Positions 17,449 to 26,966 of a DNA stretch of 64,000 bases are shown piece by piece (position 1 is the first letter of the stretch; the number at the start of each line of letters is the position of its first letter). A model generated the notes under the pieces. That model did no database searches and was not told where the DNA came from. It was given only the letters and a program-made list of their open reading frames with translations. The position numbers and the translations under genes were made by a program. The stretch covers positions 62,001 through 126,000 of the forward strand of contig NZ_JBHUJX010000007.1 in the NCBI RefSeq assembly GCF_042683745.1, read 5' to 3'. The stretch comes from Pseudoneobacillus sp042683745 (GTDB lineage Bacteria; Bacillota; Bacilli; Bacillales; Cytobacillaceae).

Positions 17449-18531
17449 TCACCGCCAATAACTCAAAACAATTTTTGTAACAATTTCACTTACATTTCTG
17501 ACTAAGTATTCTTGTGGAGGTGAATAATCATATCTACTAGAAGTAGCAACTGTTATACCTCTAAGAATAGAAGAGCTATTACAACTTGAAATAAAATTAC
17601 TACCGACTTCCAAAGTCTCTGGGCGCTCTGTGACATCTCTTAGAGTAACATTTGGCACTTGAAAAATAGAACATTCTTCTTGAACAGTTCCACTATCACT
17701 AAGTACACAAAAGGCATTTTTTTCTAGTTTCACAAAATCAAATAATCCAACTGGATCTATAGGAATGATTCCATTTATTAATAAATTTTTATTTTGTTTC
17801 TCTAACTGTGATTTCATTCTAGGGTGTACAATGCATATAATTGGTAAGTTGTATTTCTCATAAACTTGTTCAAATGCATTTATGAATTGATTAAGACGTT
17901 CGCTTATATCCACATTTTCCGTACGATGTAATGTCACTAGAAAGTATTTTTGTTGTTCAATTTCTAATTTTTGTAGTACATCACTTTGATCAATTTCATC
18001 ACGATAGAATTCAAGAACTTCGAATATTGGATTACCTGTAACATAAACACGATTACTTGAAATACCTTCTTGTAGTAAATTTTCTCGACTTCTTTCAGTA
18101 TATGGCATTAATACATCACTTGAATGATCGATTATTCTCCTATTCACTTCCTCTGGTACACGATCATCAAAACAACGATTCCCTGCTTCCATATGGAATA
18201 CAGGTATATTTAATCTTTTGGCAACAAAAGAGCAGAGTGCACTATTGGTATCACCAAGTATTAACAAAGCATTTGGTTTCTCTTGTAAAAATATTTCCTC
18301 AACCCCACTTAGTATTTTCCCAACCTGTTGCATAGGTGTGTTAGACTTAGTGTCAAGTAAATAATCAGGTTTACGGATTCCTAGTTCTTCCAAAAAAATA
18401 TCACTTAAGTTTTTATCATAGTTTTGTCCTGTATGAACAATAACATGTTCACAGACCTGGTCTAAACGTTCGATAATTCTACTTAAACGAATAATTTCAG
18501 GTCTTGTTCCAAAAACTGTCATTACTTTCAC
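17449..18531 (-). CDS. non-hydrolysing UDP-N-acetylhexosamine 2-epimerase (WecB/CapG-like)
   Basis: Interconverts C2 epimers of a UDP-N-acetyl-amino sugar. Family motifs: MTVFGTRPEIIRLS at the start, HTGQNYD, LGDTNSAL, HMEAGNRCFDDRVPEEVNRR, VTLHRTENV and DSGTVQEEC. The frame is open up to an ATG at 18579, but that would run into the upstream gene. A GTG at 18531, 9 bp behind AGAGGG and just after the upstream stop at 18536, gives the expected start. Pairing with an RmlD-like reductase suggests the CapE/F/G or WbvB/R/D type of pathway for UDP-L-FucNAc or L-QuiNAc rather than ManNAc supply. That is inference. Confidence 0.85.
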   Translation of the reverse strand: MKVMTVFGTRPEIIRLSRIIERLDQVCEHVIVHTGQNYDKNLSDIFLEELGIRKPDYLLDTKSNTPMQQVGKILSGVEEIFLQEKPNALLILGDTNSALCSFVAKRLNIPVFHMEAGNRCFDDRVPEEVNRRIIDHSSDVLMPYTERSRENLLQEGISSNRVYVTGNPIFEVLEFYRDEIDQSDVLQKLEIEQQKYFLVTLHRTENVDISERLNQFINAFEQVYEKYNLPIICIVHPRMKSQLEKQNKNLLINGIIPIDPVGLFDFVKLEKNAFCVLSDSGTVQEECSIFQVPNVTLRDVTERPETLEVGSNFISSCNSSSILRGITVATSSRYDYSPPQEYLVRNVSEIVTKIVLSYWR

Positions 18532-18535
18532 AGCA

Positions 18536-19432
18536 TTATTCCCTCTTTCTAGACACACTAGATTTATTATAATCCTCAAACATTTTCTTAATTAAATCTT
18601 TCCATTGCGGTGGTCTATACCCTGTTTCTTTTTGAAATTTTTCAGAGTTTAAGGACCTGTCACATTTAAATTCATTATTTGGCTCAATTAATATGTCAAT
18701 TTTATATGTTTCCTTTACTAAATTTAGTAGATCATATTTTGATATTGGATTAGAGGAAACATGATAAACTCCATTTAAGTTTTCATTTGGAATAATATAT
18801 TCAGAAATAATATGAGCCATTTCTAATGTTGGAAATCCCGAATATATGGCTTTAGTGTATCCCTTTATCTTTCCATGTTGTCCAATAAACCATTCGATTA
18901 GTCCATATTTTCCTTTTAGTTCATGTCCAATTATAGATGTTCTTATAGTAAGACTATGAGGATAACTTACTTCTCCAAGGTATTTTGTTCTTCCATATAG
19001 ATCTTTGGCATTAGAATGATTTTCCTCAATATAATTTCCATCTTTCCCATCAAAAACACAATCAGTACTGAAGTGAATCATTCTTGCACCCGCAGTTCGA
19101 CAAATTAATGATATGCGATGTGGTAACTGTGCATTAATATTAATTGCTGTTAAAGGGTCATCAGCAATCGGTTGTTGCTTTATTAAACCAATACAGTTAA
19201 TTACAATATCTGGTTGAACAGACGCAAGTGCTCGAATAATCGAATCAAAATTTGTGGCATCGACACCCGTTCTAATATTCTTTAAAAGTTTTTCATTAAA
19301 CCAATTATCTTTTTTATCAACTACTCTAGCAGTGCCATAAACTTCATATTTTTCACAATTAGATAACTCTGAAAAAAGAGTATGCCCTAGCATACCGGTT
19401 ACTCCTAAAATTAGAATCCGTTGTTTTTCCAC
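18536..19432 (-). CDS. RmlD-like NAD(P)-dependent sugar reductase
   Basis: A 298-residue extended SDR of the dTDP-4-dehydrorhamnose reductase family. It shows the N-terminal LGVTGMLGHTLF cofactor motif, STDCVFDG (about 115-122), the catalytic YGRTKYLGE (about 140-148) and RTSIIG. It would reduce a 4-keto-6-deoxy nucleotide sugar. No rmlA/B/C genes are nearby. The adjacent 2-epimerase suggests a UDP-N-acetyl-6-deoxy-L-hexose substrate, as for WbvR-type enzymes. It is shorter than CapF, which carries an extra cupin domain. Confidence 0.8.
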   Translation of the reverse strand: MEKQRILILGVTGMLGHTLFSELSNCEKYEVYGTARVVDKKDNWFNEKLLKNIRTGVDATNFDSIIRALASVQPDIVINCIGLIKQQPIADDPLTAININAQLPHRISLICRTAGARMIHFSTDCVFDGKDGNYIEENHSNAKDLYGRTKYLGEVSYPHSLTIRTSIIGHELKGKYGLIEWFIGQHGKIKGYTKAIYSGFPTLEMAHIISEYIIPNENLNGVYHVSSNPISKYDLLNLVKETYKIDILIEPNNEFKCDRSLNSEKFQKETGYRPPQWKDLIKKMFEDYNKSSVSRKRE

Positions 19433-19453
19433 CAGACTAGTCTCCTTATTTTT

Positions 19454-20626
19454 TTATTTCACTTGATTATAGAAACCGATAGCTTTTTTCTTTAAAATTT
19501 CAGAATCCAAACGTTTTTTTACTATTTCCCAATTCAATATAGAAGCACTGTTAACTAATTCATCATCCAGTAGTACTCTTCGAATTGCCTGTTCTACAAC
19601 TTCAGGATCATTAGGTGGAACCAATATTCCACTTTTACCATCTTCAATCCACTCATTTGCACAAGATGTCCATGTTTGAATAGGAAAAGCTCCCATTGCA
19701 ATAGATTCTAAAAAGGATGTGCTTATCCCATCACTTATACTTAATCCAATCGATAATCGTGCTTTAGCATGATAAGACATGATTTCGTTATGGGAGGTTT
19801 CTTTGGAAAGTATAGTAACAGGTATCCCTGTATCATGCTCAAATAATTCTGCTGCTATTTTTACATCTTCTGATGCACTATAAATAATAATACGATATCC
19901 GTCTAGTATCTCTGCACATCTTTCTAAAGCTCTTAATCCAACTAAGGCTCTACCCGCCCAATGCTGATACCCTTTTAACATAATAAGTTTCCTACTTGAT
20001 GTAGGAATTTTCCATCTTTCATCTTCTATTTCACAGATTTTGAAACCACCGGTATTAGGAAAAACAGGAAGAATATGTTTATCAAAACCTAAATTAACAG
20101 CTAGTTGAGCGTCTCTCTCACATTCACATGAATAATAATCACACTCAGATAAAACCTTCTTTATTTTCGATTTATGCTCAAATAATTTACCAAATAAGTA
20201 AATATCACTTCCCCAATTTGTTACAATCCATTTAGGAAAATTAGTAAGTCTACTTTTTGCTTCAAATGCTAAATAACCTGCAGCCTGCATCTCTAAAGAA
20301 TGAACAATATCAGGTTTTATTTTGTTAATGACATCAACTAACTGTTCAACGCGATAAGAATCATTTTTCTCTTTTAATAATAATCGTTGAATTATACCCA
20401 TTCTTAATGATTCAACTTGAGTACCACAGACAGTTACTTTAGAATTCTTTCCTTCTTTGGAGGGATAGTAATAAGAATGATGTATTGTCACATTTTTTAA
20501 ATAATGATGGGTTTGACCATAATCAATACTAGGGAATAAATGAATATCCCAACCCTCATCAATTATTTGTGATATCCAACGTGCAGTATGAATACTGTCA
20601 GACATTCCAATAATTAGTATTCTCAT
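19454..20626 (-). CDS. GT4-type glycosyltransferase
   Basis: A GT-B fold glycosyltransferase of about 390 residues. An N-terminal acceptor domain (MRILIIGMSDSIHTARWI) is followed by a C-terminal donor domain with KLIMLKGYQHWAGRALVGL (about 215) and GISTSFLESIAMGAFPIQTW (about 305), carrying the conserved glutamate. The frame is open to a TTG at 20635, but ATG 20626 lies 9 bp behind AAAGGG and gives the better N-terminus. No membrane segments. Sugar specificity unknown; probably acts on the same glycan as its neighbours. Confidence 0.78.
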   Translation of the reverse strand: MRILIIGMSDSIHTARWISQIIDEGWDIHLFPSIDYGQTHHYLKNVTIHHSYYYPSKEGKNSKVTVCGTQVESLRMGIIQRLLLKEKNDSYRVEQLVDVINKIKPDIVHSLEMQAAGYLAFEAKSRLTNFPKWIVTNWGSDIYLFGKLFEHKSKIKKVLSECDYYSCECERDAQLAVNLGFDKHILPVFPNTGGFKICEIEDERWKIPTSSRKLIMLKGYQHWAGRALVGLRALERCAEILDGYRIIIYSASEDVKIAAELFEHDTGIPVTILSKETSHNEIMSYHAKARLSIGLSISDGISTSFLESIAMGAFPIQTWTSCANEWIEDGKSGILVPPNDPEVVEQAIRRVLLDDELVNSASILNWEIVKKRLDSEILKKKAIGFYNQVK

Positions 20627-20672
20627 AATAACCAACCCTTTATATTGCTGAAATTAAAAACTACCTATTATT

Positions 20673-21833
20673 TCACAATTTTAAATCTAATAAAGTACAA
20701 AATTGATCTTTCTTAAATCCCAATTTTATTAATTGATTTCCTATCTCTAGGTAGTTATCACTAGAAATAATAATAAAGATTTCTTCCTTATTTTCCTCAC
20801 TTAACCTTGAGGGCGGGCTTATTAAAATATTCCTTATTTTTTTTCCCCACTTCTCATTATCATTATCTACAAAATAACTTATACTTCTGTTTGAATTAAT
20901 TATGAGATTATAAAATTCACTACCAAACTTTCCAGCACCGAAAATAATTATTTTTTCTTTTTCACTTAGTTTTTCGAAGTTATAATTATTATTCCCTAGA
21001 CTTTTTTCAAAAATCTCAAGTGCATAGTTAGATGCCTCCATATAACCTTTCCTTTTATATATAATCGCCATTTCTGCGAAAAAAAGTTCTATGTGTTTAA
21101 TATTTAAGGATTTTTGGAGTTCGTAAATTGAAAATTCCTTCATATAATCAATATAAAATTGATTAGATTCCCTAAGATGATATTCTATTGTTTTGCTCCC
21201 TTGCTCACTATGCTGTCTAGATTTTATCAAAGACAGGGGTACGTGGTGAAATTCGAATTTATAAGTTAAGCGAAACCACATATCGTAATCCTGTGTAGTT
21301 TTTAATTTTTCGTTAAACAATCCTACCACCATAAAACATAATTTAGGAATTAAAAGTGTACACCCATGAATGGGATGACTTTTTAATAATTCTATCTGAA
21401 GTTGAGAATGTTTAATATATGGAGCCTTGTACTTACCAATTACTTTAGATGTTTCATCTATTAAATCATAATCAGTATAGATTATAGTTTTCTTTAAATC
21501 ATTATCAAATATATAATGAATTTGTTTCTCTATTTTAGTGGGATAATATACATCATCGTGGCTTAACCAGGAAAAATATTCTCCCTTCATTTCTTGGATA
21601 CCCACGTTTAAAGCAGAAGCAACTCCACCATTAGGTTTGTTAATATATCTTATTTTGTTTTCATAAGACATAGCAATTCTCTCTGTTTTTCCGTTATCAT
21701 TAGAACCATCATTAATAACAATTACTTCAATATTTTTATATGTTTGAGCCAAAGCACTATCAATTGCCTCTTTTAAATAGTTTGAGCCGTTGTATACAGG
21801 GATAATAATCGATACTTTTGGCTGATATTCCAT
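20673..21833 (-). CDS. family 2 glycosyltransferase with C-terminal Rossmann-like module
   Basis: A 386-residue paralogue of the product at 16197-17441. GT2 domain at 1-220 (VSIIIPVYNGSNYLKEAID, VINDGSNDNGKTER, YFSWLSHDDVYYP) and a C-terminal Rossmann-like module at about 285-375 (KIIIFGAGKFGSEFY, SYFVDNDNEKWGKK, IIISSDNYLEIGNQL). The module resembles those in the two methyltransferases of the island. Start ATG 21833; 108 bp separate it from the next gene upstream. Donor and acceptor unknown. Confidence 0.8.
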   Translation of the reverse strand: MEYQPKVSIIIPVYNGSNYLKEAIDSALAQTYKNIEVIVINDGSNDNGKTERIAMSYENKIRYINKPNGGVASALNVGIQEMKGEYFSWLSHDDVYYPTKIEKQIHYIFDNDLKKTIIYTDYDLIDETSKVIGKYKAPYIKHSQLQIELLKSHPIHGCTLLIPKLCFMVVGLFNEKLKTTQDYDMWFRLTYKFEFHHVPLSLIKSRQHSEQGSKTIEYHLRESNQFYIDYMKEFSIYELQKSLNIKHIELFFAEMAIIYKRKGYMEASNYALEIFEKSLGNNNYNFEKLSEKEKIIIFGAGKFGSEFYNLIINSNRSISYFVDNDNEKWGKKIRNILISPPSRLSEENKEEIFIIISSDNYLEIGNQLIKLGFKKDQFCTLLDLKL

Positions 21834-21941
21834 TTCTATCCCCTTTCATATTGTCACTTATTAAAAATTATACTATTTAATACTCTATTGAACTTATTCT
21901 ATTAATAATAACTATACTATTAGTTAAGGAAATCATATTAA

Positions 21942-22805
21942 CTAATCATCAATAGTTTTAATTCCCCAGAGAGCACTATATGGTTTTACAAATTTTTCAC
22001 CTTTATTGTTAACTAAGTGGCGTTCTTTATCGATAATAATTTCCCAACTATCATCAAAATCTTCAATAGTCCAACCAGACTTATGCGCCTGCCATTTACC
22101 TCCATTCATCCCCCATGCATCTTTACCATTTTTATGTTCTTGAGGCATGAATCCAAAAGGTGTAAAAATAATTATCTGTTTTTTTGCTAAATCCTGTGCC
22201 ATTTTAAGCAACTCTTTTACTTCTTCTTTTTCGATGTGCTCAATAACATCTAGTAAAAAAATAGTATCAATACTTTTAGGGGGCAATAAATTAAGTATTT
22301 GATCAAAAGTTGCCTTAATAAAAATGAATGATGTTTTCCCTTGGTTCTTCTTAACTTTTGTCTGCAGATGTTCAATATACTCATGGAACGGATCGCAGCA
22401 TATATGAACTTTTGGAACTATAAATTGCTGAGGCCTTATGCCACAACCAATATCTAGAACAATATCAGCACCTTGTATTTTACTTGAAACAAGATTTGCT
22501 GTATAAATATTTTCTATATTAATTTCACAACTAAAGAAGTGAATGTTTTCTCTTAATCGAATCTCTTTAAGTTGATTTGAAATCTCTTCATAAAATGAAC
22601 TTGCAATTATAATTTTACTTTTTTCAAAATTAATATTAGTTAATATACTCGGACTTTGTATGATAAATCCTTCAAAACAGGTACCCCATTTACTCTTATC
22701 ATTGTCAATTACATAACTTATCTTACAAGTATTTTTTATACTCTCTATTACCTTCTTCGATAATCCACCTGCTCCAAAAATTATTATTTCTATCTCGTCT
22801 TTCAT
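21942..22805 (-). CDS. SAM-dependent methyltransferase with N-terminal Rossmann-like module
   Basis: A 287-residue protein. Residues 1-95 form the Rossmann-like module (IEIIIFGAGGLSKKVIESI, SYVIDNDKSKWGTCFEGF, IIIASSFYEEISNQL). Residues about 105-287 are a class I methyltransferase with motif I VLDIGCGIRPQ and IFLLDVIEHIEKEE. It directly follows the Maf glycosyltransferase gene (18-bp gap), so it may methylate the flagellin-linked sugar; the acceptor is unproven. Confidence 0.78.
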   Translation of the reverse strand: MKDEIEIIIFGAGGLSKKVIESIKNTCKISYVIDNDKSKWGTCFEGFIIQSPSILTNINFEKSKIIIASSFYEEISNQLKEIRLRENIHFFSCEINIENIYTANLVSSKIQGADIVLDIGCGIRPQQFIVPKVHICCDPFHEYIEHLQTKVKKNQGKTSFIFIKATFDQILNLLPPKSIDTIFLLDVIEHIEKEEVKELLKMAQDLAKKQIIIFTPFGFMPQEHKNGKDAWGMNGGKWQAHKSGWTIEDFDDSWEIIIDKERHLVNNKGEKFVKPYSALWGIKTIDD

Positions 22806-22823
22806 AATTTCACTCCATTGAAT

Positions 22824-25676
22824 TTAAATTTTTATCAGTGGACGGAATCCTTTATCCTTATCGGATGAATAGGTAAGAGCTGCAGTCCAAAAACTAAGTT
22901 CGACTCCTCCTCTTATTACCTTTGCATTCTCATTCTCTTCCCAAGTAGAATTTGTCCAAGATCCACAAAAATTGTAGTTCCACATAAACATATCAAAATC
23001 AATGTTCTCATGAGATGTATGTTCGATATATATATGCCACTCATTTAATTTGTCATAAATTGAAATACCACCAGTTAATAGTCGAATTGTTGCCTGCATT
23101 GTTTTATAGAAATCCCCTATAACTTTTCCATCTGTTCCAGTTATACCAGCTTCTTTAAGAGAGTCGTAAGTAACAAAGTTCTGGATATTCCTATCAGAAA
23201 TTAATATTCGCTCTCCTTTAATTTTATCAACCATGATTAAATAAAAATCACCATTTGGATAAGCAGTAGATTCTATTGGAATAAACTTATTTGTTTCTAA
23301 ACCCAATCCACTAAATATACCAAATTTGTTAAATTTCGCTTCATATGAGCAGCGTATTCGTTTACCTATTTTTAAGTCTTCTAAATTAAGTACTTCGTCT
23401 ACATGTAATATCCTTCCGTTTTCTTCTATTTCTGCCCCAGAGAACTCAAATAATTTATCACCTTGAAGTTTTATTTCTACAATATGCTCTCTTTTATCAA
23501 GATTCACCTTTTCTAATAACACTTCCGATGGATATGAGTGTTTAGATATTTTTTTCATTATACTCTTTTGTGGTATCACTTCAGATTTGCCGTCTATTGT
23601 TATTTGAATTTCACCTAAACTATCTTTATAATTTGAACCAAATAGACGAAGTAAGGATCCTGTAAATTTAAATCTAATTATTGATCCCTTTTTCTTTGAA
23701 GTACGCATTAATATTCGATAATCGATCGATTTTCCAGGACCAAGATTAAGTTGTGACCAGTCTCCAATGTATTGAAAGCAACCACAATCACTTGAATAAA
23801 ATTTATTAGGATTTTCTATTAGTCTTCCTTTATTAATTAACCGATGTATCTTGTAAATACTTCCTTCGATTTGTTCTATCGTTTTATTGCAACGTTCAAG
23901 ATAAGGTAAAAACGATTCTATTATTAATTTACCTTTTTCTATTTCATTTATTTGTTTTCGAATATTTGCAGATTTTATGCTTAAGGCCTGAAAATGTTCT
24001 CTATTGACTGGCTGAATAAATACATTATAGCTATCCATTAAAAGCAGTTTTTTCATTGCTTTATCAAACTTTAAAATATTATTACTAATCTTTTGTTCCT
24101 TTTTCATTCTTATGTTTTTCTGTATAGTATCCAAAATATTAATTAGTTCCTTGAAATGCATTTTAATCTCTAGTATAGAACGGTTCATTTTAATTATTGA
24201 TTCATTTATATTAATTTCCCCATAGTTGTTATTAGACTTATACCATTTTTCAAGAACAACAGGTTCAGTTAAATTATCAGTAATTAAATCTTCCATTGAT
24301 TTGAAAATTGCACCTTTAATAGCTGCTCCGCCTTTTGTTGTATTCCATACTTTAATATTTGGATATTTTGAAATATACCACTCAATATTCTCCTTCATAT
24401 TGATGAATGAGGGATTAGACTCCATTTTATTACCCAAAACATCTTCGATAATAATCAGACTTCTTCGATCCCTATCTAATAATTGTTCTGAGCCATTATA
24501 GTTTACATCTTTAGAGTAAAACTGGTTATTTTTAAAACCAAGGTTTTGTCCTGAAAAAATAATAGGATTACAACCTAATTTAGCAGCAATTTGAAATGTA
24601 ACTGCCGCTATTGTAGGTGAGTCTTGCACAACTCTACTTGAAAAATCAATCTGATTATTAAAATAAAATGGTGTCACAGTATCTTGATCAATAATTACAT
24701 GAACTTTTGGACCTTGATACATCTTTAATGTTTCAAATCCTACACTTGTCCCATATATCATCGGAACTGTTTCTACACCTTTTTCATACATTGTGGAAAA
24801 TACATTATAGTTATGTTCCTGCGGATCATATGTGCATACTGCATCTGGAATAATATTTTGGGAAATTAATGCCCGATTTGCTGAACCCACCGCAAAGATA
24901 TAAGCTAACTTATGATTTTTTATGAACCTAAGATTATCATATTCCTCTTCTAAGGATGGCCCAGCAGAAACAATGACTAGAGGTTTATCTTTAAAACAGT
25001 AATCGAAACCATCGAAAATATTAGGTGTTGTAGTTGTTGTTGGTAAGTTTAATAAACTATTCAATGTCCATCTAGCACTAAAATTTCTGTTTACAATATG
25101 ACTTTTCCTCTTTAAATCTAGAACTGATTTGAAATCTTCTAAAAATAATTGGAATTTTTCTTTAAATACTCTTTCATAACTTGGGAGGGTGACAATTAAA
25201 ACTCTTTCCTGTATATGATTCATTTTTGATGTAATAAATAATTTACCTTTTTCACGTGAAGTTTCTATCAAAACATCCTTCAACCGAGCTAGAGGCAGTT
25301 CCTCCAAATGAAAGTAATTCATAAATTGATAAAAAATTTCTACCTCAGGTTCGTATAAAGAGAAAGTAAAGTTAGGAAATTGGGTCATAAAAACTTTAAT
25401 ATGATAACCCAATCCCACACCATAAAATAAAACATGATCATACTGATCTATATTATCTCGAAACTGGGCAATAAATCTTTCTGCTTCATTTTTCGGATCA
25501 TACTTACTATGAAGTAATTGCATACTGCCATTAACTAATACTTGTAACGTTTTTTGCCCTGATTTTGATTCAAAAACATCTGAATATGCTTCTTGACGAT
25601 TTTGTTCATAATTATTCAGCGTATTAAATGCATCTTGTGCATATTGACCTAACAATTTAATATTCTCGAGTAACAC
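22824..25676 (-). CDS. Maf-type motility-associated flagellin glycosyltransferase with extra C-terminal lectin-like region
   Basis: A 950-residue protein. Residues about 1-480 match the Maf/MAF_flag10 (DUF115) family, which transfers nonulosonic acids to flagellin in the cytoplasm. The family core is visible as LFYGVGLGYHIKVF (about 84), KPLVIVSAGPSLEEE (about 230), AVGSANRAL and FSGQNLGF (about 375). A helical linker (about 490-620) follows. Residues about 625-950 form an added beta-rich region with a galactose-binding-like start (YIGDWSQLNLGPG, IRFKFTGSLLRLFG) and an end (LADR-like ISDRNIQ, IRLLTGG, SWTNST, GFRPLI) resembling the C-termini of phage tail and surface proteins. GTG start behind GGATGGAG. 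Downstream of a sigma-D promoter. Confidence 0.85.
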   Translation of the reverse strand: MLLENIKLLGQYAQDAFNTLNNYEQNRQEAYSDVFESKSGQKTLQVLVNGSMQLLHSKYDPKNEAERFIAQFRDNIDQYDHVLFYGVGLGYHIKVFMTQFPNFTFSLYEPEVEIFYQFMNYFHLEELPLARLKDVLIETSREKGKLFITSKMNHIQERVLIVTLPSYERVFKEKFQLFLEDFKSVLDLKRKSHIVNRNFSARWTLNSLLNLPTTTTTPNIFDGFDYCFKDKPLVIVSAGPSLEEEYDNLRFIKNHKLAYIFAVGSANRALISQNIIPDAVCTYDPQEHNYNVFSTMYEKGVETVPMIYGTSVGFETLKMYQGPKVHVIIDQDTVTPFYFNNQIDFSSRVVQDSPTIAAVTFQIAAKLGCNPIIFSGQNLGFKNNQFYSKDVNYNGSEQLLDRDRRSLIIIEDVLGNKMESNPSFINMKENIEWYISKYPNIKVWNTTKGGAAIKGAIFKSMEDLITDNLTEPVVLEKWYKSNNNYGEININESIIKMNRSILEIKMHFKELINILDTIQKNIRMKKEQKISNNILKFDKAMKKLLLMDSYNVFIQPVNREHFQALSIKSANIRKQINEIEKGKLIIESFLPYLERCNKTIEQIEGSIYKIHRLINKGRLIENPNKFYSSDCGCFQYIGDWSQLNLGPGKSIDYRILMRTSKKKGSIIRFKFTGSLLRLFGSNYKDSLGEIQITIDGKSEVIPQKSIMKKISKHSYPSEVLLEKVNLDKREHIVEIKLQGDKLFEFSGAEIEENGRILHVDEVLNLEDLKIGKRIRCSYEAKFNKFGIFSGLGLETNKFIPIESTAYPNGDFYLIMVDKIKGERILISDRNIQNFVTYDSLKEAGITGTDGKVIGDFYKTMQATIRLLTGGISIYDKLNEWHIYIEHTSHENIDFDMFMWNYNFCGSWTNSTWEENENAKVIRGGVELSFWTAALTYSSDKDKGFRPLIKI

Positions 25677-25944
25677 TTCTCAACGCTCCATCCTTTTTTC
25701 CCATAGCACTATTTTTGATTTCACCTTTAATTGCTAACAGGTTATCAAAGATACTCCAAACAAAACAATTCCTATTACAAAAAAGTATTTTCAATTATGA
25801 CATTTATCTTATTTAAAAATATAAGAAAACAATTTTTAAAATTTTCCAAAAACTAAACTATTATGAAAAAGATTAATGTTTAAATAAAACCCTAGAAAAT
25901 TAATTTTATAATACAGATTTTGAAAATACCTAACTTAAACTACT

Positions 25945-26958
25945 TTATTCACCAAGTAAATTTTCTTGTGAAATCCAATTTCTTAGAGTGTTTTTTCCAA
26001 TTACATGTTCTTCTGAAACAACTGGTATTTCCTTAATAGGGTAGGCGTGTTTATATTTCCGAAAACTTGCAAAAGGCGCATTAATAATGTACATATTTTT
26101 TGTCTCAAGTGCTATTCTAATCTCATCTTCCGTCATTAGTTCTTCATACATTTTTTCTCCAGGTCGTAGGCCAATTTGCATTATCTCGATTTCATCTTTT
26201 ATAGAATTTCTTATAGTTACCTCTTGAATTAATACATCTATAAGATGACTCAGTTTTATTACAGGCATTTTCAAAACAAAAACTTCACCGCCATAAGCCA
26301 TTTCGTTCGCTTCTAGCATTAAAGCTATTGCTTGAGATGGGGTCATCATATACCTGAGCATATTTTTATCAGTTACAGTAACCATTCTGTTTTCTATAAT
26401 TTGTTTTCTAAAAAGTGGGATTACTGATCCTCTTGACCCCATAACATTCCCAAATCTTACTGAACTAAAAATTGTCTGTTTAGGTCCTTTTTGATATTCT
26501 GCAGAAGATATTAGTCTCTCAGCTGTTAGTTTAGTTGCACCATAAGTATTTGTTGGAGCAATAGCTTTATCAGTACTTGTAAATAAAACTCGTTTTACAC
26601 CTGCAGATATTGCTGCTTGAATAACATTTTGTGTACCTAATACGTTTGTTTTTACAGCCTCAAATGGATTATATTCACATGAAGGCACATGCTTCATTGC
26701 TGCAAGATGAAAAACAAAATCAATATCCTCCATCGCACGTAATAACCGTTTTTCATCTCTTATGTCACCAATTAAGTATCTAATATTTGTGTATTCACGT
26801 AATTCCTGTTGCATTTCGAATTGTTTATATTCATCTCTACTAAAAATTCTTATCACACTTGGATTATGCAATAGTAACTCTTCAGTCAAATAACGACCAA
26901 TTGTACCTGTCCCACCAATAATTAAAATTTTCTTTTGAGAATAAATACTTACTTTCAT
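25945..26958 (-). CDS. UDP-GlcNAc 4,6-dehydratase-like protein (PseB/CapE/CapD family)
   Basis: A 337-residue extended SDR of the polysaccharide biosynthesis (Polysacc_synt_2) family. It shows IIGGTGTIGRYL (about 13-24), IRIFSRDEYKQFEM, HLAAMKHVPSCEYNP, FTSTDKAIAPTNTYGATK with the catalytic Asp/Lys, and FGNVMGSRGSVIPLF. Such enzymes give UDP-2-acetamido-2,6-dideoxy-4-keto-hexose. It could feed PseC/PseH/PseG/PseI (pseudaminate) or the RmlD-like/2-epimerase pair (L-FucNAc-type sugars). Sequence features alone do not decide. It lies 8 bp downstream of a hypothetical gene and behind the sigma-D promoter that also serves maf. Confidence 0.82.
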   Translation of the reverse strand: MKVSIYSQKKILIIGGTGTIGRYLTEELLLHNPSVIRIFSRDEYKQFEMQQELREYTNIRYLIGDIRDEKRLLRAMEDIDFVFHLAAMKHVPSCEYNPFEAVKTNVLGTQNVIQAAISAGVKRVLFTSTDKAIAPTNTYGATKLTAERLISSAEYQKGPKQTIFSSVRFGNVMGSRGSVIPLFRKQIIENRMVTVTDKNMLRYMMTPSQAIALMLEANEMAYGGEVFVLKMPVIKLSHLIDVLIQEVTIRNSIKDEIEIMQIGLRPGEKMYEELMTEDEIRIALETKNMYIINAPFASFRKYKHAYPIKEIPVVSEEHVIGKNTLRNWISQENLLGE

Positions 26959-26966
26959 TGTTTCGC

